Assembly: GCA_964057225.1 (NCBI GenBank)
Contig: OZ059895.1
Span: 11,160,001 to 11,224,000 of the forward strand
DNA from: Auanema rhodensis
Taxonomy: Eukaryota > Nematoda > Chromadorea > Rhabditida > Rhabditidae
Direction: 5' to 3'
Length of the DNA: 64,000 bases
The position numbers were made by a program, and so were the translations under genes. The notes below the pieces were generated by a model. That model was not told the DNA's origin and did no database searches. It worked only from the letters and a program-made list of their open reading frames with translations. Of this stretch, positions 14,701-29,200 are shown piece by piece (position 1 is the stretch's first letter; every line of letters begins with the position of its first letter).

Positions 14701-17700
14701 AAGTAAAACTACTTAAAAAGTGAAAACATTTGTTACGGAAGAGATAAAATTGAAAATCAGCTGCATGGCGTACTTTGAACGTGGTATAGTTGTAAGCGAA
14801 AATATCTGGTATTCAATGATTTACATACTTATCCTCGTTATAGTTTTTTTTCCAATTTCCTGTTAGTTATGTAATTTTCCACGTTCTATCTGGTGCCCTC
14901 GATGATATCAAATCTTATGTGCTCCAAATACAATAAATTAAAAAAGGTTTCACAGTTGTATAGTGTTTTAACAATGTTTGTTTCGATAGGAAATAGATAG
15001 AAACAGTAAAGTTGAGATAAAGGTTCATTAATTACTGGTTTATAACTGTAATGAAGAAATAAGATTGAAGATAATTTGCTGCCTTGGGTTGAGCTATCTA
15101 AGTAAAACTACTTAAAAAGTGAAAACATTTGTTACGGAAGAGATAAAACTGAAAATCAGCTGCATGGCGTACTTTGAACGTGGTATAGTTGTAAGCGAAA
15201 ATATCTGATATTCAATGATTTACATACTTATTCTCGTTATAGTATTTTTCCAATTTTATGTTAGTTATGTAATTTTCCACGTTGCATCTGGTTCCCTCGA
15301 TGATATCAAATCTTATGTGCTCCAAATACAATAAATTGAAAAAGGTTTCACAGTTGTATAGTGTTTAAACAATGTTTGTTTTGATAGGAAATAGATAGAA
15401 ACAGTAAAGTTAAAATGGAGGTTCATTAACTACTGGTTTATAACTGTAATATAGGAATAAGATTGAAGATAATTTTCTGCCTTGGGTTGAGCTACCTAAG
15501 TAAATCTACTTGAAAAGTGAAAACATTTGTTACGGAAGAGATAAAATTGAAAATCAGCTGCATGTCGTACTTTGAACGTGGTATAGTTGTAAGCGAAAAT
15601 ATCTGATTTTCAATGATTTAAATACTTATCCTCGTTATAGTATTTTTCCAATTTTATGTTAGTTATGTAATTTTCCACGTTGCATCTGGTTCCCTCGATG
15701 ATATCAAAGCTTATGTGCTCCAAATACAATAAATCAAAAAAGGGTTTCACAGTTGTATAGTGTTTAAACAATGTTTGTTTCGATAGGAAATAGATAGAAA
15801 CAGTAAAGTTGAGAGAAAGGTTCATTAACTACTGGTTTATGACTGTAATATAGAAAAAAGATTGAAGATAATTTGCTGCCTTGGTTTGAGCTATCTAAGT
15901 GAAACGACTTGAAAAGTGAAAACATTTATTACGGAAGAGATAAAATTGAAAATCAGCTGCATGGCGTACTTTGAACGTGGTATAGTTGTAAGCGAAAATA
16001 TCTGGTATTCAATGATTTACATACTTATCCTCGTTATAGTATTTTTCCAATTTTATGTTAGTTATGTAATTTTCCACGTTGCATCTGGTTCCCTCGATGA
16101 TATCAAATCTTATGTGCTCCAAATACAATAAATTAAAAAAGGTTTCACAGTTGTATAGTGTTTTAACAATGTTTGTTTCGATAGGAAATAGATAGAAACA
16201 GTAAAGTTGAGATAAAGGTTCATTAATTACTGGTTTATAACTGTAACGAAAAAATAAGATTAAAGATAATTTGCTGCCTTGGGTCGAGCTATCTAAGTAA
16301 AACTACTTAAAAAGTGAAAACATTTGTTACGGAAGAGATAAAATTGAAAATCAGCTGCATGGCGTACTTTGAACGTGGTATAGTTGTAAGCGAAAATATC
16401 TGATATTCAATGATTTACATACTTATCCTCGTTATAGTATTTTTCCAATTTTATGTTAGTTATGTAATTTTCCACGTTGCATCTGGTTCCCTCGATGATA
16501 TCAAATCTTATGTGCTCCAAATACAATAAATTGAAAAAGGTTTCACAGTTGTATAGTGTTTAAACAATGTTGGTTTTGATAGGAAACAGATAGAAACAGT
16601 AAAGTTAAGATGAAGGTTCATTAACTACTGGTTTATGACTGTAATATAGGAATAAGATTGAAGATAATTTGCTGCCTCCGGTTGAGCTATCTAAGTAAAT
16701 TTACTTGAAAAGTGAAAACATTTGTTACGGAAGAGATAAAATTGAAAATCAGCTGCATGTCGTACTTTCAACGTGGTATAGTTGAAAGCGAAAATATCTG
16801 ATTTTCAATGATTTACATACTTATCCTCGTTATAGTATTTTTCCAATTTCATGTTAGTTATGTAACTTTCCACGTTTCATCTGGTTCCCTCGATGATAGC
16901 AATTCTTATAAGCTCCAAATACAATGAATTAAAAAAGGTTTCACAGTTGTATAGTGTTTAAACAATGTTTGTTTCGATAGGGAATAGATACAAACAGTTA
17001 AGTTAAAATGAAGGTTCATTAACAACTGGTTTATAACTGTAATATAGAAATAAGATTAAAAATAATTTGCTGCCTCCGGTTGAGCTATCTAAGTAAATCT
17101 ACTTGAAAAGTGAAAACATTTGTTACGAAAGAGATAAAATTGAAAATCAGCTGCATGGCGTACTTTCAACGTGGTATACTTGTGAGCGAAAATATCTGAT
17201 ATTCAATGATTTACATACTTATCCTCGTTATAGTTTTTTTCCAATTTCATGTTAGTTATGTAATTTTCCACGTTCCATCTGGATCCCTCGATGATATCAA
17301 ATTTTATGTGCTCCAAATGCAAAAAATTAAAAAAGGTTTTACAGTTGTTCAGTGTTCAAACAATGTTTGTTTTGATAAGAAATAGATAGAAACAGTAAAG
17401 TTGAGAGAAAGGTTCATTAACTGCTGGTTTATAACTGTAATATAAAAAAAAGATTGAAGATAATTTGCTGCCTTGGGTCGAGCTATCTAAGTAAAACTAC
17501 TTAAAAAGTGAAAACATTTGTTACGGAAGAGATAAAATTGAAAATCAGCTGCATGGCGTACTTTGAACGTGGTATAGTTGTAAGCGAAAATATCTGGTAT
17601 TCAATGATTTACATACTTATCCTCGTTATAGTTTTTTTTCCAATTTCCTGTTAGTTATGTAATTTTCCACGTTCTATCTGGTGCCCTCGATGATATCAAA

Positions 17701-19300
17701 TCTTATGTGCTCCAAATACAATAAATTAAAAAAGGTTTCACAGTTGTATAGTGTTTTAACAATGTTTGTTTCGATAGGAAATAGATAGAAACAGTAAAGT
17801 TGAGATAAAGGTTCATTAATTACTGGTTTATAACTGTAATGAAGAAATAAGATTGAAGATAATTTGCTGCCTTGGGTTGAGCTATCTAAGTAAAACTACT
17901 TAAAAAGTGAAAACATTTGTTACGGAAGAGATAAAACTGAAAATCAGCTGCATGGCGTACTTTGAACGTGGTATAGTTGTAAGCGAAAATATCTGATATT
18001 CAATGATTTACATACTTATCCTCGTTATAGTATTTTTCCAATTTTATGTTAGTTATGTAATTTTCCACGTTGCATCTGGTTCCCTCGATGATATCAAATC
18101 TTATGTGCTCCAAATACAATAAATTGAAAAAGGTTTCACAGTTGTATAGTGTTTAAACAATGTTTGTTTTGATAGGAAATAGATAGAAACAGTAAAGTTA
18201 AAATGGAGGTTCATTAACTACTGGTTTATAACTGTAATATAGGAATAAGATTGAAGATAATTTTCTGCCTTGGGTTGAGCTACCTAAGTAAATCTACTTG
18301 AAAAGTGAAAACATTTGTTACGGAAGAGATAAAATTGAAAATCAGCTGCATGTCGTACTTTCAACGTGGTATAGTTGAAAGCGAAAATATCTGATTTTCA
18401 ATGATTTAAATACTTATCCTCGTTATAGTATTTTTCCAATTTCATGTTAGTTATGTAACTTTCCACGTTTCATCTGGTTCCCTCGATGATATCAAAGCTT
18501 ATGTGCTCCAAATACAATAAATCAAAAAAGGGTTTCACAGTTGTATAGTGTTTAAACAATGTTTGTTTCGATAGGAAATAGATAGAAACAGTAAAGTTGA
18601 GAGAAAGGTTCATTAACTACTGGTTTATGACTGTAATATAGAAAAAAGATTGAAGATAATTTGCTGCCTTGGTTTGAGCTATCTAAGTGAAACGACTTGA
18701 AAAGTGAAAACATTTATTACGGAAGAGATAAAATTGAAAATCAGCTGCATGGCGTACTTTGAACGTGGTATAGTTGTAAGCGAAAATATCTGGTATTCAA
18801 TGATTTACATACTTATCCTCGTTAAAGTATTTTTCCAATTTTATGTTAGTTATGTAATTTTCCACGTTCTATCTGGTGCCCTCGATGATATCAAATCTTA
18901 TGTGCTCCAAATACAATAAATTGAAAAAGGTTTCACAGTTGTATAGTGTTTTAACAATGTTTGTTTCGATAGGAAATAGATAGAAACAGTAAAGTTGAGA
19001 GAAAGGTTCATTAACTGCTGGTTTATAACTGTAATATAAAAAAAAGATTGAAGATAATTTGCTGCCTTGGGTTGAGCTATTTAAGGAAAACTACTTGAAA
19101 ATTGAAAACATTTGTTACGGAAGAGATAAAATTGAAAATCAGCTGCATGGCGTACTTTGAACGTGGTATAGTTGTAAGCGAAAATATCTGGTATTCAATG
19201 ATTTACATACTTATCCTCGTTATAGTTTTTTTTCCAATTTCCTGTTAGTTATGTAATTTTCCACGTTCTATCTGGTGCCCTCGATGATATCAAATCTTAT
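8715..19300 (+). repeat. Regular 14-mer (5,577-bp) higher-order repeat, about 1.9 copies
   Basis: Sequence in 8,715-~13,730 reappears at +5,577 bp. Rare shared variants confirm it: gttacgaaagag at 8,757 and 14,334; cttattctcg at 9,650 and 15,227; taacgaaaaaataag near 10,667 and 16,244; gttaaagtattt near 13,246 and 18,823. Only scattered differences were seen, for example ttaagaactgg near 11,443 against ttaacaactgg near 17,020. A weaker half-period of 2,788-2,789 bp is visible (gttacgaaagag at 8,757, 11,546, 14,334 and 17,123), so the 14-mer is a diverged pair of 7-mers. Correspondence breaks near 19,310, where the unit starts matching other monomer types. The start is placed at the cctccgg variant near 8,715. 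Confidence 0.9.
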
Positions 19301-22150
19301 GTGCTCCAGATACAATAAATTAAAAAAGGTTTCACAGTTGTATAGTGTTTTAACAATGTTTGTTTCGATAGGAAATAGATAGAAACAGTAAAGTTGAGAT
19401 AAAGGTTCATTAATTACTGGTTTATAACTGTAATGAAGAAATAAGATTGAAGATAATTCGCTGCCTTGGGTTGAGCTATCTAAGTAAAACTACTTAAAAA
19501 GTGAAAACATTTGTTACGGAAGAGATAAAATTGAAAATCAGCTGCATGGCGTACTTTGAACGTGGTATAGTTGTAAGCGAAAATATCTGATATTCAATGA
19601 TTTACATACTTATCCTCGTTAAAGTATTTTTCCAATTTTATGTTAGTTATGTAATTTTCCACGTTGCATCTGGTTCCCTCGATGATATCAAATCTTATGT
19701 GCTCCAAATACAATAAATTGAAAAAGATTTCACAGTTGTATAGTGTTTAAACAATGTTTGTTTTGATAGGAAATAGATAGAAACAGTAAAGTTGAGATAA
19801 AGGTTCATTAATTACTGGTTTATAACTGTAATGAAAAAATAAGATTAAAGATAATTTGCTGCCTTGGGTTGAGCTATCTAAGTGAAACTACTTAAAAAGT
19901 GAAAACATTTGTTACGGAAGAGATAAAATTGAAAATCAGCTGCATGGCGTACTTTGAACGTGGTATAATTGTAAGCAAAAATATCTGATTTTCAATGATT
20001 TACATACTTATCCTCGTTATAGTATTTTTTCCAATTTTATGTTAGTTATGTAATTTTCCACGTTGCATCTGGTTCCCTCGATGATATCAAATCTTATGTG
20101 CTCCAAATACAATAAATTGAAAAAAATTTCACAGTTGTATAGTGTTTAAACAATGTTTGTTTTGATAGGAAATAGATAGAAACAGTAAAGTTAAAATGAA
20201 GGTTCATTAACTACTGGTTTATAACTGTAATATAGGAATAAGATTGAAGATAATTTTCTGCCTTGGGTTGAGCTACCTAAGTAAATCTACTTGAAAATTG
20301 AAAACATTTGTTACGGAAGAGATAAAATTGAAAATCAGCTGCATGTCGTACTTTCAACGTGGTATAGTTGAAAGCGAAAATATCTGATTTTCAATGATTT
20401 AAATACTTATCCTCGTTATAGTATTTTTCCAATTTCATGTTAGTTATGTAATTTTCCACGTTGCATCTGGTTCCCTCGATGATATCAAATCTTATGTGCT
20501 CCAAATACAATAAATTGAAAAAGGTTTCACAGTTGTATAGTGTTTAAACAATGTTTGTTTCGATAGGGAATAGATACAAACAGTAAAGTTAAAATGAAGG
20601 TTCATTAACTACTGGTTTATAACTGTAATATAGAAATAAGATTGAAGATAATTTGCTGCCTTGGGTTGAGCTATTTAAGGAAAACTACTTGAAAATTGAA
20701 AACATTTGTTACGGAAGAGATAAAATTGAAAATCAGCTGCATGGCGTACTTTGAACGTGGTATAATTGTAAGCGAAAATATCTGATTTTCAATGATTTAA
20801 ATACTTATCCTCGTTATAGTATTTTTCCAATTTCATGTTAGTTATGTAGTTTTCCACGTTGCATCTGGTTCCCTCGATGATATCAAATCTTATGTGCTCC
20901 AAATACAATAAATTGAAAAAGGTTTCACAGTTGTATAGTGTTTAAACAATGTTTGTTTCGATAGGGAATAGATACAAACAGTAAAGTTAAAATGAAGGTT
21001 CATTAACTACTGGTTTATAACTGTAATATAGAAATAAGATTGAAGATAATTTGCTGCCTTGGGTTGAGCTATTTAAGGAAAACTACTTGAAAATTGAAAA
21101 CATTTGTTACGGAAGAGATAAAATTGAAAATCAGCTGCATGGCGTACTTTGAACGTGGTATAATTGTAAGCGAAAATATCTGATTTTCAATGATTTACAT
21201 ACTTATCCTCGTTATAGTATTTTTCCAATTTCATGTTAGTTATGTAATTTTCCACGTTGCATCTGGTTCCCTCGATGATATCAAATCTTATGTGCTCCAA
21301 ATACAATAAATTGAAAAAGGTTTCACAGTTGTATAGTGTTTAAACAATGTTTGTTTCGATAGGAAATAGATAGAAACAGTAAAGTTGAGAGAAAGGTTCA
21401 TTAACTGCTGGTTTATAACTGTAATATAAAAAAAAGATTGAAGATAATTTGCTGCCTTGGGTTGAGCTATTTAAGGAAAACTACTTGAAAATTGAAAACA
21501 TTTGTTACGGAAGAGATAAAATTGAAAATCAGCTGCATGGCGTACTTTGAACGTGGTATAATTGTAAGCGAAAACATCTGATTTTCAATGATTTACATAC
21601 TTATCCTCGTTAAAGTATTTTTCCAATTTTATGTTAGTTATGTAATTTTCCACGTTGCATCTGGTTCCCTCGATGATATCAAATCTTATGTGCTCCAAAT
21701 ACAATAAATTGAAAAAGGTTTCACAGTTGTATAGTGTTTAAACAATGTTTGTTTCGATAGGGAATAGATACAAACAGTAAAGTTAAAATGAAGGTTCATT
21801 AACTACTGGTTTATAACTGTAATATAGAAATAAGATTGAAGATAATTTGCTGCCTTGGGTTGAGCTATTTAAGGAAAACTACTTGAAAATTGAAAACATT
21901 TGTTACGGAAGAGATAAAATTGAAAATCAGCTGCATGGCGTACTTTGAACGTGGTATAATTGTAAGCGAAAATATCTGATATTCAATGATTTACATACTT
22001 ATCCTCGTTATAGTATTTTTCCAATTTTATGTTAGTTATGTAATTTTCCACGTTGCATCTGGTTCCCTCGATGATATCAAATCTTATGTGCTCCAAATAC
22101 AATAAATTGAAAAAGGTTTCACAGTTGTATAGTGTTTAAACAATGTTTGT
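19301..22150 (+). repeat. Satellite units of the 'tttaaggaaaac' type
   Basis: Ordinary 398-bp monomers in which the linker reads agctatttaaggaaaactacttgaaaattg instead of agctatctaagtaaa. They alternate with units carrying gtataattgtaagc. Adjacent units at about 20,300-21,900 are very similar to each other, suggesting recent single-monomer spread. The clean 7-mer/14-mer seen to the left is absent here. There is no gene. Confidence 0.8.
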
Positions 22151-25100
22151 TTCAATAGGGAATAGATACAAACAGTAAAGTTAAAATGAGGGTTCATTAA
22201 CTACTGGTTTATAACTGTAATATAGAAATAAGATTGAAGATAATTTTCTGCCTTGGGTTGAGCTATCTAAGAAAATCTACTTGAAAAGTGAAAACATTTG
22301 TTACGGAAGAGATAAATTTGAAAATCAGCTGCATGGCGTACTTTTAACGTGGTATAGTTGTAAGCGAAAATATCTGGTATTCAATGATTTACATACTTAT
22401 CCTCGTTATAGTTTTTTTCCAATTTCATGTTAGTTATGTAATTTTCCACGTTCCATCTAGATCCCTCGATGATATCAAATTTTATGTGCTCCAAATGCAA
22501 AAAATTAAAAAAGGTTTTACAGTTGTTCAGTGTTTAAACAATGTTTGTTTTGATAAGAAATAGATAGAAACAGTAAAGTTGAGAGAAAAGTTCATTTACT
22601 GCTGGTTTATAACTGTAAAAAAAAAAAGGATTGAAGATACTTTGCTGCCTTGGGTTGAGCTATTTAAGGAAAACTACTTGAAAATTGAAAACATTTGTTA
22701 CGGAAGAGATAAAATTGAAAATCAGCTGCATGGCGTACTTTGAACGTGGTATAATTGTAAGCGAAAATATCTGATTTTCAATGATTTACATACTTATCCT
22801 CGTTATAGTATTTTTCCAATTTCATGTTAGTTATGTAATTTTCCACGTTGCATCTGGTTCCCTCGATGATATCAAATCTTATGTGCTCCAAATACAATAA
22901 ATTGAAAAAGGTTTCACAGTTGTATAGTGTTTAAACAATGTTTGTTTCGATAGGAAATAGATAGAAACAGTAAAGTTGAGAGAAAGGTTCATTAACTGCT
23001 GGTTTATAACTGTAATATAAAAAAAAGATTGAAGATAATTTGCTGCCTTGGGTTGAGCTATTTAAGAAAAACTACTTGAAAATTGAAAACATTTGTTACG
23101 GAAGAGATAAAATTGAAAATCAGCTGCATGGCGTACTTTGAACGTGGTATAATTGTAAGCGAAAATATCTGATTTTCAATGATTTACATACTTATCCTCG
23201 TTAAAGTATTTTTCCAATTTTATGTTAGTTATGTAATTTTCCACGTTGCATCTGGTTCCCTCGATGATATCAAATCTTATGTGCTCCAAATACAGAAAAT
23301 TGAAAAAGGTTTCACAGTTGTATAGTGTTTAAACAATGTTTGTTTCGATAGGGAATAGATACAAACAGTAAAGTTAAAATGAAGGTTCATTAACTACTGG
23401 TTTATAACTGTAATATAGAAATAAGATTGAAGATAATTTGCTGCCTTGGGTTGAGCTATTTAAGGAAAACTACTTGAAAATTGAAAACATTTGTTACGGA
23501 AGAGATAAAATTGAAAATCAGCTGCATGGCGTACTTTGAACGTGGTATAATTGTAAGCGAAAATATCTGATTTTCAATGATTTACATACTTATCCTCGTT
23601 AAAGTATTTTTCCAATTTTATGTTAGTTATGTAATTTTCCACGTTGCATCTGGTTCCCTCGATGATATCAAATCTTATGTGCTCCAAATACAGAAAATTG
23701 AAAAAGGTTTCACAGTTGTATAGTGTTTAAACAATGTTTGTTTCGATAGGGAATAGATACAAACAGTAAAGTTAAAATGAAGGTTCATTAACTACTGGTT
23801 TATAACTGTAATATAGAAATAAGATTGAAGATAATTTGCTGCCTTGGGTTGAGCTATTTAAGGAAAACTATTTGAAAATTGAAAACATTTGTTACGGAAG
23901 AGATAAAATTGAAAATCAGCTGCATGGCGTACTTTGAACGTGGTATAATTGTAAGCGAAAATATCTGATATTCAATGATTTACATACTTATCCTCGTTAT
24001 AGTATTTTTCCAATTTTATGTTAGTTATGTAATTTTCCACGTTGCATCTGGTTCCCTCGATGATATCAAATCTTATGTGCTCCAAATACAATAAATTGAA
24101 AAAGGTTTCACAGTTGTATAGTGTTTAAACAATGTTTGTTTCAATAGGGAATAGATACAAACAGTAAAGTTAAAATGAAGGTTCATTAACTACTGGTTTA
24201 TAACTGTAATATAGAAATAAGATTGAAGATAATTTTCTGCCTTGGGTTGAGCTATCTAAGAAAATCTACTTGAAAAGTGAAAACATTTGTTACGGAAGAG
24301 ATAAATTTGAAAATCAGCTGCATGGCGTACTTTTAACGTGGTATAGTTGTAAGCGAAAATATCTGGTATTCAATGATTTACATACTTATCCTCGTTATAG
24401 TTTTTTTCCAATTTCATGTTAGTTATGTAATTTTCCACGTTCCATCTGGATCCCTCGATGATATCAAATCTTATGTGCTCCAAATACAATAAATTAAAAA
24501 AGGTTTCACAGTTGTATAGTGTTTTAACAATGTTTGTTTCGATAGGAAATAGATAGAAACAGTAAAGTTGAGATAAAGGTTCATTAACTACTGGTTTATA
24601 ACTGTAATGAAAAAATAAGATTAAAGATAATTTGCTGCCTTGGGTTGAGCTATCTAAGTAAAACTACTTAATAAGTGAAAACATTTGTTACGGAAGAGAT
24701 AAAATTGAAAATCAGCTGCATGGCGTACTTTGAACGTGGTATAGTTGTAAGCGAAAATATCTGATATTCAATGATTTACATACTTATCCTCGTTAAAGTA
24801 TTTTTCCAATTTTATGTTAGTTATGTAATTTTCCACGTTGCATCTGGTTCCCTCGATGATATCAAATCTTATGTGCTCCAAATACAATAAATTGAAAAAG
24901 GTTTCACAGTTGTATAGTGTTTAAACAATGTTTGTTTTGATAGGAAATAGATAGAAACAGTAAAGTTGAGATAAAGGTTCATTAATTACTGGTTTATAAC
25001 TGTAATGAAAAAATAAGATTAAAGATAATTTGCTGCCTTGGGTTGAGCTATCTAAGTGAAACTACTTAAAAAGTGAAAACATTTGTTACGGAAGAGATAA

Positions 25101-26280
25101 AATTGAAAATCAGCTGCATGGCGTACTTTTAACGTGGTATAGTTGTAAGCGAAAATATCTGGTATTCAATGATTTACATACTTATCCTCGTTATAGTTTT
25201 TTTTCCAATTTCCTGTTAGTTATGTAATTTTCGACGTTCCATCTGGATCCCTCGATGATATCAAATCTTATGTGCTCCAAATACAATGAATTGAAAAAGG
25301 TTTCACAGTTGTATAGTGTTTTAACAATGTTTGTTTCGATAGGAAATAGATAGAAACAGTAAAGTTGAGATAAAGGTTCATTAATTACTGGTTTATAACT
25401 GTAATGAAGAAAAAAGATTGAAGATAATTTGCTGCCTTGGGTTGAGCTATCTAAGTAAAACTACTTAAAAAGTGAAAACATTTGTTACGGAAGAGATAAA
25501 ATTGAAAATCAGCTGCATGGCGTACTTTGAACGTGGTATAGTTGTAAGCGAAAATATCTGATATTCAATGATTTACATACTTATCCTCGTTAAAGTATTT
25601 TTCCAATTTTATGTTAGTTATGTAATTTTCCACGTTGCATCTGGTTCCCTCGATGATATCAAATCTTATGTGCTCCAAATACAATAAATTGAAAAAGGTT
25701 TCACAGTTGTATAGTGTTTAAACAATGTTTGTTTTGATAGGAAATAGATAGAAACAGTAAAGTTGAGATAAAGGTTCATTAATTACTGGTTTATAACTGT
25801 AATGAAAAAATAAGATTAAAGATAATTTGCTGCCTTGGGTTGAGCTATCTAAGTGAAACTACTTAAAAAGTGAAAACATTTGTTACGGAAGAGATAAAAT
25901 TGAAAATCAGCTGCATGGCGTACTTTGAACGTGGTATAATTGTAAGCGAAAATATCTGATATTCAATGATTTACATACTTATCCTCGTTATAGTATTTTT
26001 CCAATTTTATGTTAGTTATGTAATTTTCCACGTTGCATCTGGTTCCCTCGATGATATCAAATCTTATGTGCTCCAAATACAATAAATTGAAAAAGGTTTC
26101 ACAGTTGTATAGTGTTTAAACAATGTTTGTTTCAATAGGGAATAGATACAAACAGTAAAGTTAAAATGAAGGTTCATTAACTACTGGTTTATAACTGTAA
26201 TATAGAAATAAGATTGAAGATAATTTTCTGCCTTGGGTTGAGCTATCTAAGAAAATCTACTTGAAAAGTGAAAACATTTG
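22151..26280 (+). repeat. 5-mer (about 1,990-bp) higher-order repeat
   Basis: The variant tttcaatagggaatag occurs at about 22,151, 24,140 and 26,131, spacings of 1,989 and 1,991 bp or five monomers. The associated unit with gaagagataaatttg follows at about 22,309, 24,299 and 26,285. Between these markers the monomer order is only partly conserved: the 24,470-25,900 part contains a locally doubled pair of units at about 796 bp, marked by gttaaagtattt near 24,795 and 25,591. A poly-A run is expanded near 22,616. Confidence 0.75.
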
Positions 26281-29200
26281 TTACGGAAGAGATAAATTTG
26301 AAAATCAGCTGCATGGCGTACTTTTAACGTGGTATAGTTGTAAGCGAAAATATCTGGTATTCAATGATTTACATACTTATCCTCGTTATAGTTTTTTTCC
26401 AATTTCATGTTAGTTATGTAATTTTCCACGTTCCATCTGGATCCCTCGATGATATCAAATTTTATGTGCTCCAAATGCAAAAAATTAAAAAAGGTTTTAC
26501 AGTTGTTCAGTGTTTAAACAATGTTTGTTTTGATAAGAAATAGATAGAAACAGTAAAGTTGAGAGAAAAGTTCATTTACTGCTGGTTTATAACTGTAAAA
26601 AAAAAAAAGGATTGAAGATACTTTGCTGCCTTGGGTTGAGCTATTTAAGGAAAACTACTTGAAAATTGAAAACATTTGTTACGGAAGAGATAAATTTGAA
26701 AATCAGCTGCATGGCGTACTTTGAACGTGGTATAATTGTAAGCGAAAATATCTGATTTTCAATGATTTAAATACTTATCCTCGTTATAGTATTTTTCCAA
26801 TTTCATGTTAGTTATGTAGTTTTTCACGTTGCATCTGGTTCCCTCGATGATATCAAATCTTATGTGCTCCAAATACAATAAATTGAAAAAGGTTTCACAG
26901 TTGTATAGTGTTTAAACAATGTTTGTTTCGATAGGGAATAGATACAAACAGTAAAGTTAAAATGAAGGTTCATTAACTACTGGTTTATAACTGTAATATA
27001 GAAATAAGATTGAAGATAATTTTCTGCCTTGGGTTGAGCTATCTAAGAAAATCTACTTGAAAAGTGAAAACATTTGTTACGGAAGAGATAAATTTGAAAA
27101 TCAGCTGCATGGCGTACTTTTAACGTGGTATAGTTGTAAGCGAAAATATCTGGTATTCAATGATTTACATACTTATCCTCGTTATAGTTTTTTTCCAATT
27201 TCATGTTAGTTATGTAATTTTCCACGTTCCATCTGGATCCCTCGATGATATCAAATTTTATGTGCTCCAAATGCAAAAAATTAAAAAAGGTTTTACAGTT
27301 GTTCAGTGTTTAAACAATGTTTGTTTTGATAAGAAATAGATAGAAACAGTAAAGTTGAGAGAAAAGTTCATTTACTGCTGGTTTATAACTGTAAAAAAAA
27401 AAAAGATTGAAGATACTTTGCTGCCTTGGGTTGAGCTATTTAAGGAAAACTACTTGAAAATTGAAAACATTTGTTACGGAAGAGATAAAATTGAAAATCA
27501 GCTGCATGGCGTACTTTTAACGTGGTATAGTTGTAAGCGAAAATATCTGGTATTCAATGATTTACATACTTATCCTCGTTATAGTTTTTTTTCCAATTTC
27601 CTGTTAGTTATGTAATTTTCGACGTTCCATCTGGATCCCTCGATGATAACAATTCTTATAAGCTTCAAATACAATAAATTAAAAAAGGTTTCACAGTTGT
27701 ATAGTGTTTAAACAATGTTTGTTTCGATAGGGAATAGATACAAACAGTAAAGTTAAAATGAAGGTTCATTAACTACTGGTTTATAACTGTAATATAGAAA
27801 TAAGATTGAAGATAATTTTCTGCCTTGGGTTGAGCTATCTAAGAAAATCTACTTGAAAAGTGAAAACATTTGTTACGGAAGAGATAAATTTGAAAATCAG
27901 CTGCATGGCGTACTTTTAACGTGGTATAGTTGTAAGCGAAAATATCTGGTATTCAATGATTTACATACTTATCCTCGTTATAGTTTTTTTCCAATTTCAT
28001 GTTAGTTATGTAATTTTCCACGTTCCATCTGGATCCCTCGATGATATCAAATTTTATGTGCTCCAAATGCAAAAAATTAAAAAAGGTTTTACAGTTGTTC
28101 AGTGTTTAAACAATGTTTGTTTTGATAAGAAATAGATAGAAACAGTAAAGTTGAGAGAAAAGTTCATTTACTGCTGGTTTATAACTGTAAAAAAAAAAAA
28201 GGATTGAAGATACTTTGCTGCCTTGGGTTGAGCTATTTAAGGAAAACTACTTGAAAATTGAAAACATTTGTTACGGAAGAGATAAAATTGAAAATCAGCT
28301 GCATGGCGTACTTTGAACGTGGTATAATTGTAAGCGAAAATATCTGATTTTCAATGATTTAAATACTTATCCTCGTTATAGTTTTTTTCCAATTTCATGT
28401 TAGTTATGTAGTTTTCCACGTTGCATCTGGTTCCCTCGATGATATCAAATCTTATGTGCTCCAAATACAATAAATTAAAAAAGGTTTTACAGTTGTTCAG
28501 TGTTTAAACAATGTTTGTTTCGATAGGGAATAGATACAAACAGTAAAGTTAAAATGAAGATTCATTAACTACTGGTTTATAACTGTAATATAGAAATAAG
28601 ATTGAAGATAATTTTCTGCCTTGGGTTGAGCTATCTAAGAAAATCTACTTGAAAAGTGAAAACATTTGTTACGGAAGAGATAAATTTGAAAATCAGCTGC
28701 ATGGCGTACTTTTAACGTGGTATAGTTGTAAGCGAAAATATCTGGTATTCAATGATTTACATACTTATCCTCGTTATAGTTTTTTTCCAATTTCATGTTA
28801 GTTATGTAATTTTCCACGTTCCATCTGGATCCCTCGATGATATCAAATTTTATGTGCTCCAAATGCAAAAAATTAAAAAAGGTTTTACAGTTGTTCAGTG
28901 TTTAAACAATGTTTGTTTTGATAAGAAATAGATAGAAACAGTAAAGTTGAGAGAAAAGTTCATTTACTGCTGGTTTATAACTGTAAAAAAAAAAAAGATT
29001 GAAGATACTTTGCTGCCTTGGGTTGAGCTATTTAAGGAAAACTACTTGAAAATTGAAAACATTTGTTACGGAAGAGATAAAATTGAAAATCAGCTGCATG
29101 GCGTACTTTTAACGTGGTATAGTTGTAAGCGAAAATATCTGGTATTCAATGATTTACATACTTATCCTCGTTATAGTTTTTTTTCCAATTTCCTGTTAGT

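Noticed and set aside
27355-27615. 86-codon ORF (also 28,947-29,207 and 29,807-30,067) as a protein gene
   Set aside because: Created by a variable A run within satellite units; the sequence continues as ordinary monomer on both sides.
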